From Microbacterium sp. Gd 4-13 (GTDB taxonomy: Bacteria > Actinomycetota > Actinomycetes > Actinomycetales > Microbacteriaceae), in contig NZ_QEIJ01000006.1 in NCBI RefSeq assembly GCF_003095395.1, forward strand, positions 1 to 64,000: 64,000 nucleotides of DNA, in the 5' to 3' direction. The translations under genes and the position numbers were made by a program. Positions 16,437-24,252 of the stretch are shown piece after piece. Numbering within the stretch: the stretch's first letter is position 1; every line of letters begins with the position of its first letter. The notes below the pieces were generated by a model. It had not been told where the DNA came from and did not search any database. It saw nothing but the letters and a program-made list of their open reading frames with translations.

Positions 16437-17759
16437 TCAGCGAGCGCGGGCGAGGTCGGTGAAGGCCTCGTCGTAGATGGCGGCGGCCTGATCGACCTCA
16501 TCGGCCGTGACCACGCAGGGCGGTACGACGTGGATGCGGTTCTCGGACACGAAGGGGAGGAGCCCCCGGGCGACGAGGCCGCTCTTGAGCGCGCCCATGG
16601 CCGCGCCCGACAGCGGCTGGCGGGTGGTGCGGTCGGCGACGAGCTCGAGCGCCCAGAAGACGCCCTCGCCGCGCACCTCTCCGATGACGTCGTGCCGGTC
16701 GGCGAGAGCCCGCAGCGCCGGGCCGATCGAGTCGGCTCCGATGCGTACGGCGTGCTCGACGATGCCTTCGCCCGCCATCGCGTCGAGGGCACCGATGATC
16801 GAGGCCGCGGCGAGCGGGTGCCCGCTGTAGGTGAGTCCGCCGGGGAAGACCTGCTCGTCGAACTGCGCGGCGATGGGGTCGGATATGATGACGCCGCCGA
16901 CGGGCACGTAGCCGGAGTTCACGCCCTTGGCGAAGGTGATGAGGTCGGGCACGACGTCGTAGCCGTCGAAGGCGAACCAGCGTCCGGTGCGGCCGAACCC
17001 TGCCATCACCTCGTCGAGGATCAGCACGATGCCGTACCGGTCGGCCAGACCCCGGACGCCGGCGAGGTATCCCGGCGGCGGCACGAGCACCCCGGCGGTG
17101 CCGGGGATCGTCTCGAGCAGGATCGCGGCGATCGTGGTGGGGCCCTCGGCCTGGATCACGCGCTCGAGGTGGCGGAGCGCGCGCTCGCACTCCTCCTCGG
17201 GGCTGTTCGCCCAGAACTCGGTGCGGTAGAGGTACGGGCCGAAGAAGTGCACGTGCCCTCGGGCGTACTGGTTCGGGATGCGCCGCCAATCGCCGGTGGA
17301 GACGATCGCGGCTCCGGTGTTGCCGTGGTACGAGCGGTAGGTCGACAGCACCGTGTCGCGGCCGGTGTGCAATCGCGCGAGTCGGATGGCGTTCTCGTTC
17401 GCGTCAGCGCCGCCGTTGGTGAAGAAGACCTTCTCGAAGCCGTCGGGCGCCCGCTCGACGATGCGTCGCGCTGCTTCTCCCCGCGCGAGGTTCGCCGTCG
17501 CGGGTCCGATGGTCGCGAGGGTCGCCGCCTGCTCCTGGATGGCGCGGACGACGGCCGGATGCTGGTGGCCGATGTTCACGTTCACGAGCTGGCTGGAGAA
17601 GTCCAGGTAGCGGGTGCCGGCGTGATCCCACACGGTGGTGCCGGACCCCCCGGCGATCACCATCGGATCGAGCGCCCCCTGCGCCGACCACGAGTGGAAG
17701 ACGTGCGCGCGGTCGAGGTCCTTCGTGCGGGCGTCGAGGTCTGTCGTGTCGTGGTCCAT
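16437..17759 (-). CDS. Class III aminotransferase, probable beta-alanine:pyruvate (or oxoglutarate) type
   Basis: 440 residues, PLP-dependent fold type I. Key segments: GTRYLDFSSQLVNVNIGHQHPAV, the PLP-phosphate site TNGGADANENAIRLAR, LILDEVMAGFGRTG with the PLP-ring aspartate, and the Schiff-base lysine in DLITFAKGVNSGY (Lys about 278). It transfers an omega-amino group. With ureidopropionase and the semialdehyde dehydrogenase alongside, beta-alanine to malonate semialdehyde is the natural reaction, though class III enzymes also act on GABA, ornithine or taurine. I start at ATG 17759 because TGAGGATG lies upstream; GTG 17771 and ATG 17765 are alternatives. Confidence 0.88.
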   Translation of the reverse strand: MDHDTTDLDARTKDLDRAHVFHSWSAQGALDPMVIAGGSGTTVWDHAGTRYLDFSSQLVNVNIGHQHPAVVRAIQEQAATLATIGPATANLARGEAARRIVERAPDGFEKVFFTNGGADANENAIRLARLHTGRDTVLSTYRSYHGNTGAAIVSTGDWRRIPNQYARGHVHFFGPYLYRTEFWANSPEEECERALRHLERVIQAEGPTTIAAILLETIPGTAGVLVPPPGYLAGVRGLADRYGIVLILDEVMAGFGRTGRWFAFDGYDVVPDLITFAKGVNSGYVPVGGVIISDPIAAQFDEQVFPGGLTYSGHPLAAASIIGALDAMAGEGIVEHAVRIGADSIGPALRALADRHDVIGEVRGEGVFWALELVADRTTRQPLSGAAMGALKSGLVARGLLPFVSENRIHVVPPCVVTADEVDQAAAIYDEAFTDLARAR

Positions 17760-17844
17760 CGGCATCCTCACCGTCGAGTCGCGTCGTCCGGCCGGAACCC
17801 CGACCTGTCATCGACCATACGGCGTGATCCGCGCGCCGCGCAGG

Positions 17845-18879
17845 TCACGCTTTCGCCGTCACGTGCTGCTGGAGCGCGGGGATGACGGTCTCGCCGTACA
17901 CCCGGAGGGTCTCCTCCTTGTTGTCGTGCTGCAGGTAGCCCGCGAACTGGGTGACCCCGAGTGCGCGCAACCGCTCGAGCTTCGCGATGTGCTCCTCGGC
18001 GGTGCCGAGGATGCAGAAGCGCTCGACGATCTCGTCGGGCACGAAGTCGACGTGGTCGTTGCCGGCCTTGCCGTGGGAGTTGTAGTCGTAACCGGTGCGC
18101 CCGGCGATGTAGTCGGTGAGCGCCTCGGGCACAGCGCTGCCGGTCCCTGAGCCTGTCGAAGGGCCGTACTTCGCCACGATGTCGGCGACGTGATTGCCGA
18201 CCATCCCGCCGAACCACCGTGTCTGGTCGATCATGTGGGCCCGGTCGGTGCCGATGTACATCGGGGCTGCGACGCAGAACGCGATCGCGTCGGGGTCGCG
18301 CCCGGCGGCGGCCGCAGCATCCCGCACCGTCGTGATCATCCACTCCGCGATGTCGACGTCGGCGAGCTGCAGGATGAACCCGTCGGCGACCTCGCCCGTG
18401 AGCTTCAGCGCCATCGGTCCGTAGGCGGCGACCCAGACGTCGAGCTCGGAGCCGCGGCTCCACGGAAACTGCAGGGTCGCGCCCTTGTACTCGACGGGCC
18501 GCGAGTTCGCGAGCTCGCGGATGACGTGGATCGACTCGCGCAGCTCGGCCATCGTCGACGGGCGTCCGTTGGTGACCCGCACCGCGGAGTCGCCGCGTCC
18601 GATGCCGCACACCGTGCGATTGCCGTACATCTCGTTGAGCGTCGCGAAGATCGAGGCCGTCACCGTCCAGTCGCGCGTGGCAGGATTGGTCACGAGCGGA
18701 CCGACCGTCACCCGGCGGGTGGTCGCGAGGATGGCCGAGTAAATGACGTAGGGCTCCTCCCACAGCAGGTGCGAGTCGAACGTCCACACGTGCGAGAACC
18801 CGTGCGCCTCGGCCAGTTGGGCGAGGTGGATCACCCGCGAGGCGGGCGGATTGGTCTGCAGAACGACGCCGAAGTCCAT
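17845..18879 (-). CDS. Luciferase-like F420-dependent oxidoreductase of the pyrimidine operon (TIGR03842-like)
   Basis: 344 residues, TIM-barrel luciferase-like monooxygenase fold: MDFGVVLQTNPPASRVIHLAQLAEAHGFSHVWTFDSHLLWEEPY at the start, TVGPLVTNPATRDWTVTASIFATLNEMYGNRTVCGIGRGDSAVR and WVAAYGPMALKLTGEVADGFIL. Family members bind F420 or FMN. As far as I recall, TIGR03842-type proteins recur beside dihydropyrimidinase genes; that is from memory. Its reaction is unknown; see findings. The ATG 18879 has AAAGGAG just upstream. About residues 239-246 (PSTGSGTG) are encoded by a dispersed palindromic repeat translated in frame, a segment that looks like an insertion relative to the barrel. The gene lies between dihydropyrimidinase and the aminotransferase in the same operon. 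Confidence 0.85.
   Translation of the reverse strand: MDFGVVLQTNPPASRVIHLAQLAEAHGFSHVWTFDSHLLWEEPYVIYSAILATTRRVTVGPLVTNPATRDWTVTASIFATLNEMYGNRTVCGIGRGDSAVRVTNGRPSTMAELRESIHVIRELANSRPVEYKGATLQFPWSRGSELDVWVAAYGPMALKLTGEVADGFILQLADVDIAEWMITTVRDAAAAAGRDPDAIAFCVAAPMYIGTDRAHMIDQTRWFGGMVGNHVADIVAKYGPSTGSGTGSAVPEALTDYIAGRTGYDYNSHGKAGNDHVDFVPDEIVERFCILGTAEEHIAKLERLRALGVTQFAGYLQHDNKEETLRVYGETVIPALQQHVTAKA
18142..18163. repeat. REP-type palindrome inside the F420 oxidoreductase gene
   Basis: The plus strand reads GGTCCCTGAGCCTGTCGAAG then GG. It differs from the intergenic copy at 18890-18911 by a single base. It lies in the coding region of the LLM gene and is translated in frame as part of GPSTGSGTG. 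The imperfect palindrome CCCTTCGACAGGCTCAGGG can form a short stem. This repeat is common in Microbacteriaceae and other GC-rich genomes, as I recall. Confidence 0.8.
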
Positions 18880-18889
18880 GATCTCCTTT

Positions 18890-18935
18890 GGTCCCTGAGC
18901 TTGTCGAAGGGTAGTCCTTGAGCTGTTCCGAAGGG
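18890..18935. repeat. Two REP-type palindromes between dihydropyrimidinase and LLM gene
   Basis: A near-canonical copy (18890-18911, CCTTCGACAAGCTCAGGGAC on the minus strand) and a degenerate one (18913-18935) lie back to back in the 56-nt spacer. The first ends directly before AAAGGAG, the ribosome site of the LLM gene. The same family occurs in the coding region 730 nt away. The transcript could fold here and affect LLM translation relative to upstream genes; this is inference. Confidence 0.75.
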
Positions 18936-20366
18936 TCAGATCAGGTACTGGCTGAGCCCGCGCTTGACGAACCGGCCGTCGCCCTTGGTACCGCGGTAGG
19001 CGCCGTCGTCGACGATGACCCGCCCGCGCGAGAGCACGGTGTCGACGTGTCCGTCGATCTGGAACCCCTCCCACGCCGAGTGGTCCATGTTCATGTGGTG
19101 GGATGCTGCGCTGATGGTCGTGCGACCGTTCGGGTCGTAGACGACGATGTCGGCGTCGGCCCCCGGCTGGATGACGCCTTTCCTGCCGTACATGCCGAAC
19201 ATGCGCGCCGGGGTCGTGCTGGTCAGCTCCACCCAGCGCTCGAGGGTCAGTTCGCCGGTGACAACGCCCTGGTACATGAGATCCATCCGGTGCTCGACCG
19301 AGCCGATGCCGTTGGGGATGGCGCGGAAGTCGTTCCTGCCGAGCTCCTTCTGCCCCTTCATGCAGAACGGGCAGTGATCGGTCGAGACCATCTGCACGTC
19401 GTTCGTGCGCAGCGCCTGCCACATGTGGTGCTGGTGGCCCTCGGCGCGAGAGCGCAGCGGTGTCGAGCACACCCACTTCGCGCCCTCGAACTGGCCCCAC
19501 TCCTCGCTGAAGGCGCCGAGCTGCTCCTCGAGCGAGAGGTAGAGATACTGCGGACAGGTCTCGCCGAACACGTTCCAGCCCTGGTCGCGCGCCCAGGCGA
19601 GCTGGTCGACGGCCTGCTTCGCCGACACGTGCACGACGTAGAGCGGGGCGCCGGTGAGGTTCGCGAGCATGATGGCGCGGTGCGTCGCCTCCTCCTCCAT
19701 CTGCCAGGCGCGCGCGATGCCGTGGTAGTACGGTGCGATCTTGCCGGCTTCGGCGAGCTGGGCGGCCAGCACGTCGATCGCCGGGCCGTTCTCGGCGTGC
19801 ATCATCGTGAGAAGGCCCGTCTCGGCCGACTTCTGCATGGCTCTGAGGATCTGCCCGTCGTCGGAGTAGAAGACGCCGGGGTAGGCCATGAACAGCTTGA
19901 AACTCGTGATCCCCTCGTCGACCAGCGAATCCATCGCCCGCAGTGACGCGTCGTCGACGCCGCCGATGATCTGATGGAACCCGTAGTCGATCGCGCAGGT
20001 GCCGGCGGCCTTCTCGTGCCACGCGGCGAGTCCGTCCTGCACCCGCTCACCGGTCTTCTGCACGGCGAAGTCGACGATCGTGGTCGTACCGCCCCAGGCG
20101 GCGGCCCGGGTGCCCGTCTCGAACGTGTCGGACGCGTTCGTGCCGCCGAACGGCAGCTCCATGTGGGTGTGCGCGTCGATGCCGCCGGGGATGACGTACT
20201 TGCCCGTCGCGTCGATCACGGTATCGACGTTCGCGGCGATGTCGAAGCCCAGCAGCGCCGAGCCCGGCGCCAGCACCGCGGCGATCGTCTCGCCGTCGAC
20301 CAGCACGTCGGCCAGGCTCGAGCCCGTCGCCGTGACGACGGTGCCACCCGTGATGAGTGTCTTCAT
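18936..20366 (-). CDS. hydA: Dihydropyrimidinase / D-hydantoinase
   Basis: 476 residues, cyclic amidohydrolase fold. The metal site is visible: HTHM (His66, His68), carboxylated-lysine candidate Lys157 in SFKLFM, then histidines in TMMHAENG and VVHVSAKQ and the aspartate in STDHCPF. The enzyme opens 5,6-dihydrouracil to N-carbamoyl-beta-alanine. It is flanked by the hydrolase for that product and the enzymes for beta-alanine, which supports dihydropyrimidinase over a hydantoin-specific role. ATG 20366 fits the family start MKTLITGGTVVTATG. The stop at 18936 is followed directly by two REP palindromes. Second gene of the operon. Confidence 0.95.
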   Translation of the reverse strand: MKTLITGGTVVTATGSSLADVLVDGETIAAVLAPGSALLGFDIAANVDTVIDATGKYVIPGGIDAHTHMELPFGGTNASDTFETGTRAAAWGGTTTIVDFAVQKTGERVQDGLAAWHEKAAGTCAIDYGFHQIIGGVDDASLRAMDSLVDEGITSFKLFMAYPGVFYSDDGQILRAMQKSAETGLLTMMHAENGPAIDVLAAQLAEAGKIAPYYHGIARAWQMEEEATHRAIMLANLTGAPLYVVHVSAKQAVDQLAWARDQGWNVFGETCPQYLYLSLEEQLGAFSEEWGQFEGAKWVCSTPLRSRAEGHQHHMWQALRTNDVQMVSTDHCPFCMKGQKELGRNDFRAIPNGIGSVEHRMDLMYQGVVTGELTLERWVELTSTTPARMFGMYGRKGVIQPGADADIVVYDPNGRTTISAASHHMNMDHSAWEGFQIDGHVDTVLSRGRVIVDDGAYRGTKGDGRFVKRGLSQYLI

Positions 20367-20454
20367 GGCCTAACCTCCGTCGCTCCGCTCGGTCTGGAGG
20401 CCGACCCGATACCCAGGTGCTCGAGGCGGGCGGTGACCCGGGCAGTCGCGGCGC

Positions 20455-21303
20455 TCACGGCTGCGCGATCCCGGTGTAGGAGTCGGGGCGGCGATCCCGA
20501 TAGAACTGCCAGTCGTCGCGCATCTGCCGCACCATGTCGAGGTCGAGATCGCGCACCAGCACCTCCTCGTGCTCGCCCGAGCCGCGCTCGCCGACGAAAT
20601 TCCCCCGCGGGTCGATCACCTGGCTGGTGCCGTAGAAGTCCACCGCGAGCTCCCCGTACTCGTTGTCTTCGCGGCCGACGCGGTTGGGCTGCAGCACGAA
20701 GTAGCCGTTCGCGACGGCCGCGGCCGGGCCCTCGACCTCCCACAGGCGGTTCGACAGCCCGGGCTTGGTGGCGTTGGGGTTGAACACCATGTGCGCGTCG
20801 TTCAGACCCAGCTCGCGCCAGCCCTCGGGGAAGTGGCGGTCGTAGCAGATGTACATCCCGATCCGACCGACCGCGGTGTCGAAGACCGGGTAGCCGAGGT
20901 TGCCCGGACGGAAGTAGAACTTCTCCCAGAACCGATCGAGGTGGGGGAGGTGGTGCTTGCGATACTTCCCCAGGATCGAGCCGTCGGCATCGACGAGCAC
21001 CGAGGTGTTGTAGTAGACGCCGGTCTGCGCCTCCTCGTAGATCGGGAGCACCATCACCGTGCCGAGCTCTCGAGCGAGGTCGGCGAACCGCTGCACGATC
21101 GGCCCGTCGGCCGCCTCGGCGAAGCCGTAGTACTTCTTGTCCTGCGTGATGCCGAAGTACGGGCCGTAGAACAGCTCCTGGAAGCAGACGACCTCTGCCC
21201 CGCCGTCGGCGGCGTCGCGCGCGAAGCGCTCGTGCTTGTCGAGCATCGAGGCTTTGTCGCCCGTCCACGTCGTCTGGGTGATGGCCGCTCGTACTGTCGT
21301 CAC
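20455..21303 (-). CDS. N-carbamoyl-beta-alanine amidohydrolase (beta-ureidopropionase), nitrilase superfamily
   Basis: 282 residues. The nitrilase triad is present: Glu43 in FQELFYGP, Lys116 in KYRKHHLPH and Cys153 in YICYDRHFPEGW. EKFYFRPGNLGYPVFDT and GYFVLQPNRVGREDNEYG match the ureidopropionase branch. It hydrolyses N-carbamoyl-beta-alanine to beta-alanine, CO2 and ammonia. The start is GTG 21303 because GGAGG precedes it at 5-6 nt; ATG 21315 would place that site inside the gene. It heads the five-gene operon and is divergent from the histidine kinase gene, with a 139-nt spacer holding both promoters. Confidence 0.93.
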   Translation of the reverse strand: MTTVRAAITQTTWTGDKASMLDKHERFARDAADGGAEVVCFQELFYGPYFGITQDKKYYGFAEAADGPIVQRFADLARELGTVMVLPIYEEAQTGVYYNTSVLVDADGSILGKYRKHHLPHLDRFWEKFYFRPGNLGYPVFDTAVGRIGMYICYDRHFPEGWRELGLNDAHMVFNPNATKPGLSNRLWEVEGPAAAVANGYFVLQPNRVGREDNEYGELAVDFYGTSQVIDPRGNFVGERGSGEHEEVLVRDLDLDMVRQMRDDWQFYRDRRPDSYTGIAQP

Positions 21304-21442
21304 TGCTACCTCCATGCTGATCGTGGTGGTGCTCGCCCGCACTGCATCCCTACCGCACCTCGGCCGTCGCCACAACGGTCGGGGCCTCATCTACATCGCG
21401 AGGCGGATGCTGGGGGCGGCCCCGACGCGTACGGTGAAAGCG

Positions 21443-22582
21443 ATGTTCCGCCCACTCCGCCCGCACCAGATCGCCCTCGATCTGTCCCTCGCCGGCGTGT
21501 TCGCCGCCCTCGCGCTGTCCTTCGAGCTCTCCGCGGGCGGCGGTTCGATCACGAGCTACCTGCCGGTGACCGTGGTGGCCCTGATCTTCACGACCGCGCT
21601 GGCGATCCGCCGACTGCAACCGGGGCTGGCGCTGGGGGTGGCGTGGCTGGCGGCGATCCTCCAGATGCTGTTCCTGCTGCAACCGGGCCCGGTCGACGTC
21701 GTCGTTTTCGCGGTGCTCTACACGTCGGCCGCGTATGGATCGCGCCTGGTCTTCTGGTGGGGGTTCGGCTCGGCCATCGGCGGTGCGGTGGTGATCACCG
21801 TGTATGTCTTCGGCGTGCTTGCCTCGACGGGGGTGGAGAGCCTGCCCCTCGCGGTCGTGGTGCTCGTCGCCGCCCTGTTCGCCCTCCTGCTCTCGTGGGT
21901 GACCGGAGCGCTCGTCCGCACCGCGATCCGCGGTCGCGAAACCCGGCGCGCGCAGGAGCTCGCCGAGGGCCAGGCGGCCGCCGAACAGGAGCGCGTGCGC
22001 ATCGCCCGCGACATGCACGACGTCGTGGCGCACTCGCTGACGGTCGTGATCGCGCAGGCCGACGGGGCCCGGTATGCGGCAGCATCCGATCCCGCCGCCG
22101 CCGCCGTCGCGCTCGGCACGATCTCGACCACCGCCCGTGCGGCTCTCGCCGACGTGCGGCTGCTGCTCACGCAGCTGCGGCACAGCCAGGCGCCCGGTCC
22201 GCAGCCGACTCTCGCCGACGTCGAGGCGCTCTATACGCAGGTGCGTGCGGCCGGGGTCGAGCTCAGGGTGGACGTCGATCCGGCGCCCGCCCACGAGCAA
22301 CCCGCCTCGGTGCAGCTGGCCGTGTACCGCATCTTGCAGGAGGCGCTTACGAACGCCCTGCGGCACGGCGACGGCGGTGTCGTCTCGGTGCGGCTGGCGT
22401 GGTGGCCCACCCGTGTCGAACTGACGGTCACGAACGGACGGACGAGCGACCCCGCCCCCGGCGGCCACGGGCTGATCGGCATGCGCGAGCGCGCGCAACT
22501 CGTCGGCGGGCGTCTCGACGCCGGCGCCGAAGACGCCGACTTCGTCGTTCGGGCGACGATCCCGCTGGGGGTGGAGTCGTGA
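21443..22582 (+). CDS. NarL-type sensor histidine kinase (HisKA_3)
   Basis: 379 residues. Residues about 10-160 are five to six hydrophobic helices forming the membrane sensor without an obvious extracellular domain. The dimerisation/phosphoacceptor box is RIARDMHDVVAHSLTVV with the phosphorylated histidine at about 192. The ATPase domain ends with GGHGLIGMRERAQLVGGRL, a G-box typical of this class. It phosphorylates the overlapping response regulator. ATG 21443 is my start; GTG 21434 is possible. The longer frame to 21236 runs back across the divergent spacer. The signal is unknown, but intramembrane-sensing kinases of this build often watch the envelope. Confidence 0.88.
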   Translation: MFRPLRPHQIALDLSLAGVFAALALSFELSAGGGSITSYLPVTVVALIFTTALAIRRLQPGLALGVAWLAAILQMLFLLQPGPVDVVVFAVLYTSAAYGSRLVFWWGFGSAIGGAVVITVYVFGVLASTGVESLPLAVVVLVAALFALLLSWVTGALVRTAIRGRETRRAQELAEGQAAAEQERVRIARDMHDVVAHSLTVVIAQADGARYAAASDPAAAAVALGTISTTARAALADVRLLLTQLRHSQAPGPQPTLADVEALYTQVRAAGVELRVDVDPAPAHEQPASVQLAVYRILQEALTNALRHGDGGVVSVRLAWWPTRVELTVTNGRTSDPAPGGHGLIGMRERAQLVGGRLDAGAEDADFVVRATIPLGVES

Positions 22583-23232
22583 TCCGGGTGGTGCTGGTCG
22601 ATGACCAGGCGCTCTTCCGCGCGGGCATCCGCATGATGATCGACTCGCAGGACGACCTCGAGGTCGTCGGTGAGGCGGCCGACGGCGCCGAGGGCATCGA
22701 CGTCATCCGCGCGACGTGCCCCGACGTGGTGCTCATGGACATCCGGATGCCGCGGATGGACGGCCTCGCCGCGGCCGCCGTCATCCTCGCCGACCCCGTT
22801 GCCGATCACATCGAGGGGCCGCCGCGGATCGTCATGCTCACGACCTTCGACCTCGACGAGGCCGCCGCGCGGGCCATCCGCCAGGGGGCCAGCGGATTCC
22901 TTCTGAAGGACGCCGACCCCGAGTTCCTGCTCGCCGCGATCCGCACGGTGCACTCCGGGTCGGCCGTGATCGCCGCATCTGCCACCCGCGAGCTGTTCGC
23001 GGCCACGACCCCCGCGCCGGTGCCCGTTCCCGCCGTCTTCGAGACCCTCACCGACCGCGAGCGCGAGATCTTCGCGCTCGCCGCCCGCGGGCTCAGCAAC
23101 GCCGAGATCGCCGCCCGCGAGTACCTGTCGGAAGCCACCGTGAAGACGCACATCAGCCGCATCCTGTCGAAGCTGTCCCTGCGGGACCGCGTGCAGCTCG
23201 TCGTCTTCGCCTTCGAGCACGGACTCGCCTGA
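22579..23232 (+). CDS. NarL/LuxR-family response regulator
   Basis: 217 residues. The receiver domain (1-120) has VVLVDDQ with the acidic pair, the phosphoacceptor Asp54 in VVLMDIRMPRMDG, and the conserved Lys in GFLLKDADP. The C-terminal LuxR helix-turn-helix reads LTDREREIFALAARGLSNAEIAAREYLSEATVKTHISRILSKL. Phosphorylation by the upstream kinase would drive dimerisation and DNA binding. GTG 22579 overlaps the kinase stop. The ABC exporter genes start 240 nt downstream on the same strand and are natural targets. Confidence 0.93.
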   Translation: MIRVVLVDDQALFRAGIRMMIDSQDDLEVVGEAADGAEGIDVIRATCPDVVLMDIRMPRMDGLAAAAVILADPVADHIEGPPRIVMLTTFDLDEAAARAIRQGASGFLLKDADPEFLLAAIRTVHSGSAVIAASATRELFAATTPAPVPVPAVFETLTDREREIFALAARGLSNAEIAAREYLSEATVKTHISRILSKLSLRDRVQLVVFAFEHGLA

Positions 23233-23252
23233 CCCCGAAGCATCCGCGGGCG

Positions 23253-23323
23253 CCCCTGTCTCTTCGCAGGACTGTGGCACCCCCTGTCTCTTTCGCAGGA
23301 ATGTGGCGCATTCCTGCGAAAGA
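23253..23323. repeat. Direct repeat and perfect 15-bp hairpin between response regulator and ABC exporter
   Basis: A 28-29-nt unit beginning CCCCTGTCTCTTCGCAGGA occurs twice in tandem (23253-23280 and 23281-23309). The second copy continues into a perfect inverted repeat: TCTTTCGCAGGAATG (23289-23303), loop TGGCG, CATTCCTGCGAAAGA (23309-23323). A third fragment GTGGCGCATTCC lies at about 23356. It may serve as terminator of the two-component operon or as a REP-like element; there is no T-run. Confidence 0.75.
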
Positions 23324-23472
23324 CTGCACATGTCGCTGCGGGCATTCACCGAGAAGTGGCGCATTCCCGAACGGAGGGCGGCCGGATGCTGCGGCAACGT
23401 CATCCTCGCGATGTACGCGAATGCGCCGCTCGGGCGACGCGGGGCGCGCGGCCCGATTCGTAGCGTCGAAGC

Positions 23473-24252
23473 ATGGAAATCACCTCGACAGATCTCGGGC
23501 TCGCCGCCCGGGTGCAGCAGCTCACCAAGTCCTACGGCGGCGGCGAGAACGCCGTCCGCGCCCTCGACGGCGTCTCGGTCGGCATCCGCCGGGGACAGTT
23601 CACCGCGATCATGGGCCCCTCCGGTTCGGGCAAGTCGACACTGATGCACGTCATGGCCGGACTCGACGCCCCCACCTCGGGTCGAGCCTGGATCGGCGAC
23701 ACCGAGATCAGCGGCCTCGGCGACCTGGAGCTGACCCTCCTGCGCCGCCGCCGCGTCGGCTTCGTCTTCCAGGCCTTCAACCTCGTGCCGACCCTCGACG
23801 CGATCGGCAACATCCTCCTGCCGTTCGACCTCGACGGGCGCCGCCCCTCGGCGATCGAGCGGGCGCGCATCGAGGGACTCGTCGAGACGCTCGGCCTCAC
23901 CGCGCGCCTCACCCACCGCCCGCACCAGCTCAGCGGCGGGCAGCAGCAGCGTGTCGCGATCGCCCGGGCGCTGGCCACCGCGCCCGACCTCGTCTTCGCC
24001 GACGAGCCCACGGGCAACCTCGACTCGCGCTCCGGCCGAGAAGTGCTGAGGCTCCTCGCCGCGGCCAGCCGCGACCACGGCCAGTCGATCGCGATGGTGA
24101 CCCACGATGCGCTCGCGGCCTCGCACGCCGACCGCGTGCTGTTCCTCGGCGACGGCCGGATCGTCGCCGACAAGCCGCGGCAGAGTGCCGAGCAGATCGC
24201 CGCGTACATGCTCGAGACCGAGAGCGCCCTGGCGCCCGAGGTGACGGCATGA
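23473..24252 (+). CDS. ABC transporter ATP-binding protein (MacB/LolD type)
   Basis: 259 residues. Walker A GPSGSGKST, Q-loop VFQAFNLVPTLDA, signature LSGGQQQRVAIARAL, Walker B LVFADEPTGNLDSRSG and the switch histidine MVTHDALAAS are all intact. The order and the NLDS box place it among MacB/FtsE-like ATPases paired with FtsX-fold permeases. The permease gene overlaps its stop. It would power a mechanotransmission-type exporter. The two-component system just upstream may control it, as in many peptide- or envelope-stress-responsive transporters. Confidence 0.93.
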   Translation: MEITSTDLGLAARVQQLTKSYGGGENAVRALDGVSVGIRRGQFTAIMGPSGSGKSTLMHVMAGLDAPTSGRAWIGDTEISGLGDLELTLLRRRRVGFVFQAFNLVPTLDAIGNILLPFDLDGRRPSAIERARIEGLVETLGLTARLTHRPHQLSGGQQQRVAIARALATAPDLVFADEPTGNLDSRSGREVLRLLAAASRDHGQSIAMVTHDALAASHADRVLFLGDGRIVADKPRQSAEQIAAYMLETESALAPEVTA

